The position numbers and the translations under genes are program-made. A stretch of DNA of 9,172 nucleotides, taken from NCBI RefSeq assembly GCF_002505485.1, contig NZ_DAVG01000110.1, forward strand, positions 1-9,172. Direction: 5' to 3'. This DNA is from Methanosarcina sp. UBA5. Its GTDB lineage: Archaea; Halobacteriota; Methanosarcinia; Methanosarcinales; Methanosarcinaceae. The notes under the pieces were generated by a model. The model saw only the letters and a list, made by a program, of their open reading frames with translations. It ran no database searches and was not told where the DNA came from. Of this stretch, positions 5,113 through 9,172 are shown piece after piece. Position 1 is the first letter of the stretch, and each line of letters begins with the position of its first letter.

Positions 5113-6114
5113 GTGGAGGGTGAAAAGCGTTGGACACTTTGGCAGGACTGCAGGGGAGTTTCAGAGGTATATGGGCAACTGCTTATGATAAGTATAGTCG
5201 TTATAGCCTTTGCTACAATAGGTACGGCTGTGTTTTCCGATGGGGGCGCTGTAAAGCCGGAACATATCCCGCATACTGACCTGCAAGAAAACGTCGATAC
5301 ATATAATGACACTGTACGGATTGTCCATAGTGGGGGGGAAACTATTGACCTATCCGCCATCAAGATAATACTCTTTGTCGATGAGCAGCCAACTGAGTTC
5401 AGTATGTCCGAGGAGGATGGAGTTGAAATTTATGACCCGGATGGCAATGAGTCCAAAGATGGTGCTTTCACGCTTGGAGATTGCATTGTAATTGACACTA
5501 AAGAAAAAGATCTAGATCTCGTGGCTGGAGCTAATATAGATATGTTCTTTGTGGATACTCCTTCCCAGCAGGTTGTCCAGAGAACCGTACTCCAGAAAAG
5601 CTATGGGAAAATTCCTGATTGGATTACTCCTCATCCTTACGGAAGTGTATATGACAACTCCACAGATCCAGGTGAATGGCTGCCTACCGAGCTGGTTGAC
5701 GGAATCAATGATGGTTTTGTCACGGAGTGCCAGATGCATCAAGGCGAGTGGTCTAGTGAGACATTCACTTTTGGTATAGACGCAGATGACATGAACATTA
5801 AAAATCCGTTAAAAGTAGTCCTTTTGAAAATAGTATATAGTGGGCATGACAGCAGTATGAAAAACCTGACGCTTGAAATTAACGATGGAAAACCGGATCA
5901 GTGGATCGTTGTTGATTACGATATGGATAGATATAATAGCTACACTGAATGTGACCAGAAATTAGAGCCCTACGACCTGAAACTGATGAACCTGGGTGTA
6001 AACACAACTGAAGAACTTGAAAATCTTTCAGTCAGGTTTTCAGCATACGGGCAGGCAGCTAGTGAAAATAAAATTGGCTGGGTTGACTTTATTGGAATCC
6101 ATGTGGAGTACTAA
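5113..6114 (+). CDS. Gene A: pilin domain fused to a C-terminal beta-rich domain
   Basis: The product has 333 residues from GTG 5113. That start is chosen because AGAAGGTGA (5095-5103) ends nine bases ahead; GTG 5101 is in frame but overlaps this site. Residues 12-41 form a prepilin signal: D-C-R-G, V-S-E-V-Y-G, then a hydrophobic helix. Residues about 45-158 match the two small pilins in order: H72-S-G-G-E-T-I-D-L, G-D-C near a strand, then F-V-D-T-P-S-Q-Q at 146-153. This part alone is as long as a whole pilin. About 175 further residues follow, rich in predicted strands, with two T-E-C motifs that could form a disulphide, and a terminal strand ending I-G-W-V-D-F-I-G-I. There are about six N-glycosylation sequons. 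The domain layout suggests a filament-tip or surface-binding subunit, which is inference. It is first of three genes; gene B follows after 40 bases. Confidence 0.85.
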   Translation: MEGEKRWTLWQDCRGVSEVYGQLLMISIVVIAFATIGTAVFSDGGAVKPEHIPHTDLQENVDTYNDTVRIVHSGGETIDLSAIKIILFVDEQPTEFSMSEEDGVEIYDPDGNESKDGAFTLGDCIVIDTKEKDLDLVAGANIDMFFVDTPSQQVVQRTVLQKSYGKIPDWITPHPYGSVYDNSTDPGEWLPTELVDGINDGFVTECQMHQGEWSSETFTFGIDADDMNIKNPLKVVLLKIVYSGHDSSMKNLTLEINDGKPDQWIVVDYDMDRYNSYTECDQKLEPYDLKLMNLGVNTTEELENLSVRFSAYGQAASENKIGWVDFIGIHVEY

Positions 6115-6154
6115 ATATTAAGAGCAGAGATTGAGGCAAGGGGGTTCGAAACAA

Positions 6155-7144
6155 ATGAAAAAACATAATGAAAAAGATTCCAGAATTGAGAAACTAAAAT
6201 ACTCCAACTCGGAATCTGCAACAGCAACTGTTATTGGGGCAGTACTGTTGCTGGGAATAATATTTTCGGTACTCGTTATTATATGGGTAGGCTGTGTCCC
6301 GGAATGGAAAAACGATGCCGAACGCTCCCATATGGACAACGTATGGAAGGACATGGCAGATGTTAAGTCAAAAATTGATATGATGTCAATTATCCTGGCT
6401 TCAACCCCCGACTCTTCGAAACTCAATACATCAAACCCAAGCTCTTCAGCTCCTCAACTTGTAATGAATGTGCCTTTCCATATGGGCGGGGGAAGTCTCC
6501 CAATTATAGGTACTACAAAGTCCAGTGGAATTCTTGCCGTAAACAAGGATAAATGCATAATGAGTGCAATCGTAATTTACAATGACTCTACCAGCTTTCC
6601 TTTCAATATCAGCTGTGGAACAATTACCTACGCCTCTCAGAATCATTACTATGTAGATCAGAGTTTCAGTTACGAAGGCGGAGCTCTAATCCTTGACCAG
6701 GGAAAACAGCCTGTTATGATGCTGTATCCATCTATCCGCTTCTCTAAGGCATCATCCAATCAATATAATATTTCGATAAATGCTGTGCGGATATTTCGGG
6801 CACTGTATGACTCTCCACAGATTATTTCTTCAAACAGCGGTTGCTCTCTCCGCCTCACAGGCATTGACTACAGGCATATTTATGATAGCGATGAGTACGA
6901 AGACCTGAGCATAGAAAGACTTGTATTAACAATTTATACCACTCATCCTGATGCCTGGAAACAGTATCTTAGCAAAATGCTTGCAGATGCAGGAATAGAT
7001 GATTATACCCTTGTAGAGAATGAAGATAACAACAATGTGCGTCTGATATTTCCTAAATTAGATTCAACAGCTACAGGCACTTTAAAAAGACTTTATATAA
7101 GTGAAACCGTGGTCAAGGCTGAGCCGGGGATTGGCTTAAACTGA
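6155..7144 (+). CDS. Gene B: large pilin-like membrane-anchored surface protein
   Basis: The product has 329 residues from ATG 6155, with AAGGGGGT at 6138-6145 as ribosome site; a TTG at 6131 is in frame but lies before that site. A charged 20-residue start is followed by S-A-T-A-T-V-I-G and one hydrophobic helix at about 22-46, resembling an archaeal pilin helix but without a clear K/R-G/A cleavage site. Next comes a charged block, V-P-E-W-K-N-D-A-E, that looks helical and continues with a regular pattern to about residue 85. The remaining 240 residues are beta-rich, with G-G-G-S-L-P, and several cysteines that could pair outside the cell. Gene C shares this layout along its full length, so B is a tandem paralogue. 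It may belong to one of the archaeal families of unknown function with pilin-like helices (such as DUF7289), which I could not confirm. A minor pilin role is inferred from context. Confidence 0.8.
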   Translation: MKKHNEKDSRIEKLKYSNSESATATVIGAVLLLGIIFSVLVIIWVGCVPEWKNDAERSHMDNVWKDMADVKSKIDMMSIILASTPDSSKLNTSNPSSSAPQLVMNVPFHMGGGSLPIIGTTKSSGILAVNKDKCIMSAIVIYNDSTSFPFNISCGTITYASQNHYYVDQSFSYEGGALILDQGKQPVMMLYPSIRFSKASSNQYNISINAVRIFRALYDSPQIISSNSGCSLRLTGIDYRHIYDSDEYEDLSIERLVLTIYTTHPDAWKQYLSKMLADAGIDDYTLVENEDNNNVRLIFPKLDSTATGTLKRLYISETVVKAEPGIGLN

Positions 7145-7243
7145 AATGAATTGAAGGGGAATTCTAAAAATTCAGGGTGATAAGGGGAAATCAAATCAAG
7201 AACTTAAGTAAAAAATAAAAGTTATAACTCAAGGGTTTGGAAA
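7145..7243 (+). other. Spacer between genes B and C
   Basis: The gap of 99 bases is AT-rich and holds no gene. No hairpin with T-run is seen, so read-through from B is likely. AAGGG at about 7231-7235 serves as the ribosome site for C. A separate promoter cannot be excluded. Confidence 0.45.
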
Positions 7244-8740
7244 ATGCTCCCGAAGACCATTATAACAACGAGAAAACCAGAAGACAGGAAAAAAGGTGGT
7301 CTATCCTGTTTTTCAAAGGGTGAATCTGCTGCTGCAACAGTTATTGCAGCAGTATTGCTCTTAGCTCTCATATTTACAGTGATTTCTGTAGTAAAGCTTG
7401 AATATGTTCCTGAGTGGAAAAACGATGCTGAAATGAACCATATGTATGATACATGGGATGAAATGGTCGGAGTAAAAACAAGGATCGATGTACTTTCCAG
7501 GCTCATGGAATCAGAAAATTACTCTGCTTATAGTATTTCAGCAACTGTACCTGTTAATATAGGAGGAGGGGAAGTCCCGGCTTTTGACTCTTCAAAATCA
7601 GATGGAAAACTTGAGGTAAATACCGAAAAGTGCACAATGATAGTAACACCGTACAGTCCTTCCCAAAGAATAAAACCTTATATTATTGAGTGTGGGGGAA
7701 TTACCTGCTATTCTGAAAATAGGCAGTACCCAGATCAGGTATTCAGATATGAAAACGGAGCCCTGATTCTTGCAGACGGCGAAAACTCTAGAATGAAACA
7801 GTTTCCAATATTCGGCATAGAGAAAACTGAGGGAAACAATTACACCTTCACACTTGGTGCGGTTCAAATTTTAGGCAAGCCCGATTCCATTTCTTCTAAC
7901 GCTATTACTCCACTGAGGCTGACCGGTTGGGGAGTTCAGCCCATGCACAACAGTAGCGATTATATAGGCATAAATATCAGTGCCTTTAACCTGACAATTG
8001 CCACAAAATACCCGGATGCTTGGACTGCATACTTCAATGAAACTGCGCAAGAGAAAGGACTTGCAAATGGAACAGATTATACCGTTCGATGCATGCCGGA
8101 ATCCGGACATGTGCGTTTCTCGTTCCTGGGCAATGGAAGCAAAAAACTTGAGTGGTTGTATATAAGTAAAGCCAAAATCGGTGCAGAACTTGGATCCGGA
8201 AGCAGTTTCAATGCTAATTACAGGACAGGTTGGATTGAAAATATTATGCGGCTAAACAAATGGTACTGTTTCGACACAATTACTGGGACTTACAAAAATT
8301 CTCAGATTTCACCGAACCCTAACCTGCTGAGAGATTATAACTCTAACCTTACATTCCCCTCAGGAAGTAATAAGGTGATAAAACTGGTTTCTTATAACCC
8401 AAATAATAGTTTTTCGCAGAAAATAGATAAGAATAAGGAACTGGTTATGAACTTCAATTTTGTGGATTATACAGAATTCGATGTTATATCACCGTCTTCC
8501 GCAACAATCAGAATGATTTATAGATATGGAACAAACAGTAGTCAACTTAGTACGAAAATGAAGTTTACCGGAACTGAAGATTCTTTAAATCCTCAGGACA
8601 ACAACTGGTACCTGTATAATAATAAGTTTTCAGTATCACCTAAAACCCCTTCTGACCTTAACCTCAGTTTATATATCAATGATGGAAGTAATGCAGGAGG
8701 TACCTTCTATATCGACTACCTTGCAGTCTACCTGAGCTGA
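7244..8740 (+). CDS. Gene C: pilin-like surface protein with extra C-terminal domain
   Basis: The product has 498 residues. The layout repeats gene B: charged start with S-K-G-E-S-A-A-A-T-V-I, a hydrophobic helix at about 29-50, V-P-E-W-K-N-D-A-E at 55-63, then G-G-G-E-V-P, V-N-x-x-K-C-x-M and G-A-L-I-L, all matched in B. Homology stops near residue 320, where B ends. The extra 170 residues begin around W-Y-C-F-D (340-344) and are strand-rich, closing with F-Y-I-D-Y-L-A-V, which resembles the last strand of gene A and of jelly-roll, carbohydrate-binding-like domains. About a dozen N-x-S/T sequons are spread over the protein, suggesting a heavily glycosylated extracellular face. Unlike B it has K-G before the helix, so peptidase processing is more plausible. 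It may act as an adhesive minor subunit; that is inference from architecture and neighbours. Confidence 0.8.
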   Translation: MLPKTIITTRKPEDRKKGGLSCFSKGESAAATVIAAVLLLALIFTVISVVKLEYVPEWKNDAEMNHMYDTWDEMVGVKTRIDVLSRLMESENYSAYSISATVPVNIGGGEVPAFDSSKSDGKLEVNTEKCTMIVTPYSPSQRIKPYIIECGGITCYSENRQYPDQVFRYENGALILADGENSRMKQFPIFGIEKTEGNNYTFTLGAVQILGKPDSISSNAITPLRLTGWGVQPMHNSSDYIGINISAFNLTIATKYPDAWTAYFNETAQEKGLANGTDYTVRCMPESGHVRFSFLGNGSKKLEWLYISKAKIGAELGSGSSFNANYRTGWIENIMRLNKWYCFDTITGTYKNSQISPNPNLLRDYNSNLTFPSGSNKVIKLVSYNPNNSFSQKIDKNKELVMNFNFVDYTEFDVISPSSATIRMIYRYGTNSSQLSTKMKFTGTEDSLNPQDNNWYLYNNKFSVSPKTPSDLNLSLYINDGSNAGGTFYIDYLAVYLS

Positions 8741-8753
8741 CGGAAAAGAAAAA

Positions 8754-8813
8754 GGCATATCGATACATATATCCATCACACACTGAAAAAGCGAGAAACC
8801 CGATCCATATGCC
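8754..8813 (+). promoter_or_regulatory. Spacer with inverted repeat over the fdhD start
   Basis: The 68-base gap between gene C and fdhD has no T-run terminator. GGCATAT at 8754-8760 is the exact complement of ATATGCC at 8807-8813, which contains the fdhD ATG. CATATAT at about 8766-8772 could be a box A giving a very short leader. Neither role is shown; the loop between the repeat halves is 46 bases, so the stem would be weak. Confidence 0.25.
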
Positions 8814-9172
8814 TGAAAAATACACCACTCCCTACCCTGCGAAAAGAATCCATTCCGACGGCAAAGCCGAAGACGTTAAAGTGCTGCTCGCAAAGGAATG
8901 CCCTGTTAAACTTTTTCTCAACAGAAAACTCTTCACGACCCTTTTTTCCTCCCCGCTCGAACTAAAAGAACTTGCGGTCGGCCATCTGATTACAGAAGGC
9001 GTTCTCAGTTTCAGGGAAATTGAAAACGTTGAAGTGGAAGGTGGGACGGTTCATATCCGGACCCGAAACGAGAATCAGGGAATCCGTACCGAAGCCGCCG
9101 GAAAAGCCGAAAAAGAAGAAAAAGCCGGCAGAGAAATCTTTGTAGACTCTGACTCTGTTTTTGACCCGCAAG
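8809..9172 (+). CDS. fdhD: Formate dehydrogenase accessory sulfurtransferase FdhD, 3' end beyond window
   Basis: The first 121 codons are present from ATG 8809; the family is usually about 260-290 residues. After a short basic start come E-C-P-V-K-L-F-L-N-R-K, then S-S-P-L-E-L-K-E-L-A-V-G-H-L-I-T-E-G-V-L, the hallmark of FdhD/NarQ proteins. FdhD passes sulfur from a cysteine desulfurase to the molybdenum or tungsten bis-pterin cofactor, which formate dehydrogenases need. The catalytic C-x-x-C lies further on and is not visible. Residues about 84-121 include a Lys/Glu/Ala-rich stretch (A-A-G-K-A-E-K-E-E-K-A-G) that reads like a low-complexity linker. This end is more GC-rich than the pilin locus, so it is probably unrelated core metabolism. 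No strong SD site precedes the ATG, and no ATG lies upstream in frame. Confidence 0.9.
   Translation, partial: MPEKYTTPYPAKRIHSDGKAEDVKVLLAKECPVKLFLNRKLFTTLFSSPLELKELAVGHLITEGVLSFREIENVEVEGGTVHIRTRNENQGIRTEAAGKAEKEEKAGREIFVDSDSVFDPQ

Noticed and set aside
7329..7352. Perfect nine-base inverted repeat inside gene C
   Set aside because: It falls in Ala, Thr and Val codons of the membrane helix (GCT/GCA runs), so codon content explains it; no sign of a functional site.
8962..9171. Minus-strand frame of 69 residues at the right edge
   Set aside because: It lies opposite fdhD, whose plus-strand frame carries the family hallmark; the Phe-rich product reflects Lys/Glu codons on the other strand.

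Overview
The window looks archaeal and most like Methanosarcina or a close relative. The reasons are AT-rich spacers with TATA-type promoter motifs, strong Shine-Dalgarno (SD) sites, T-rich transcript ends, and archaeal class III (type IV) prepilins with the K-A-V-S-P-V-I-G signal. The genus is inferred from overall character; no database was searched.

Layout. (1) 1-1907, minus: the N-terminal 635 residues of an intact MgtA-type P-type ATPase, running off the left edge. (2) About 1980-2650: an AT-rich gap with no convincing gene. (3) 2654-3334: two tRNA-like sequences in direct orientation. The first (anticodon CAT) folds with wobble pairs; the second (anticodon CGT) has a broken acceptor stem. 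A small hypothetical ORF with a strong ribosome site lies between them. (4) 3500-5050: a tandem duplication of a whole pilin transcription unit on the minus strand (upstream element, promoter region, leader hairpin, pilin gene, terminator hairpin). The two pilins share their first 42 residues exactly and then diverge. (5) 5113-8740, plus: a probable three-gene operon divergent from the pilins. Gene A is a complete pilin-like domain fused to a C-terminal beta-rich domain. Genes B and C are tandem paralogues with a pilin-like N-terminal membrane helix and a V-P-E-W-K-N-D-A-E block; C has an extra C-terminal domain of about 170 residues. (6) 8809-9172, plus: the start of fdhD, running off the right edge.

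The most interesting part is 3500-8740, which reads as a compact surface-filament locus: two small pilins that could be shaft subunits, and three much larger pilin-like proteins on a divergent operon that could be minor, tip or adhesin subunits. No secretion ATPase, membrane platform protein or prepilin peptidase is encoded here, so assembly would need machinery from elsewhere. The pilin identities are well supported; the role of the large proteins is inference.
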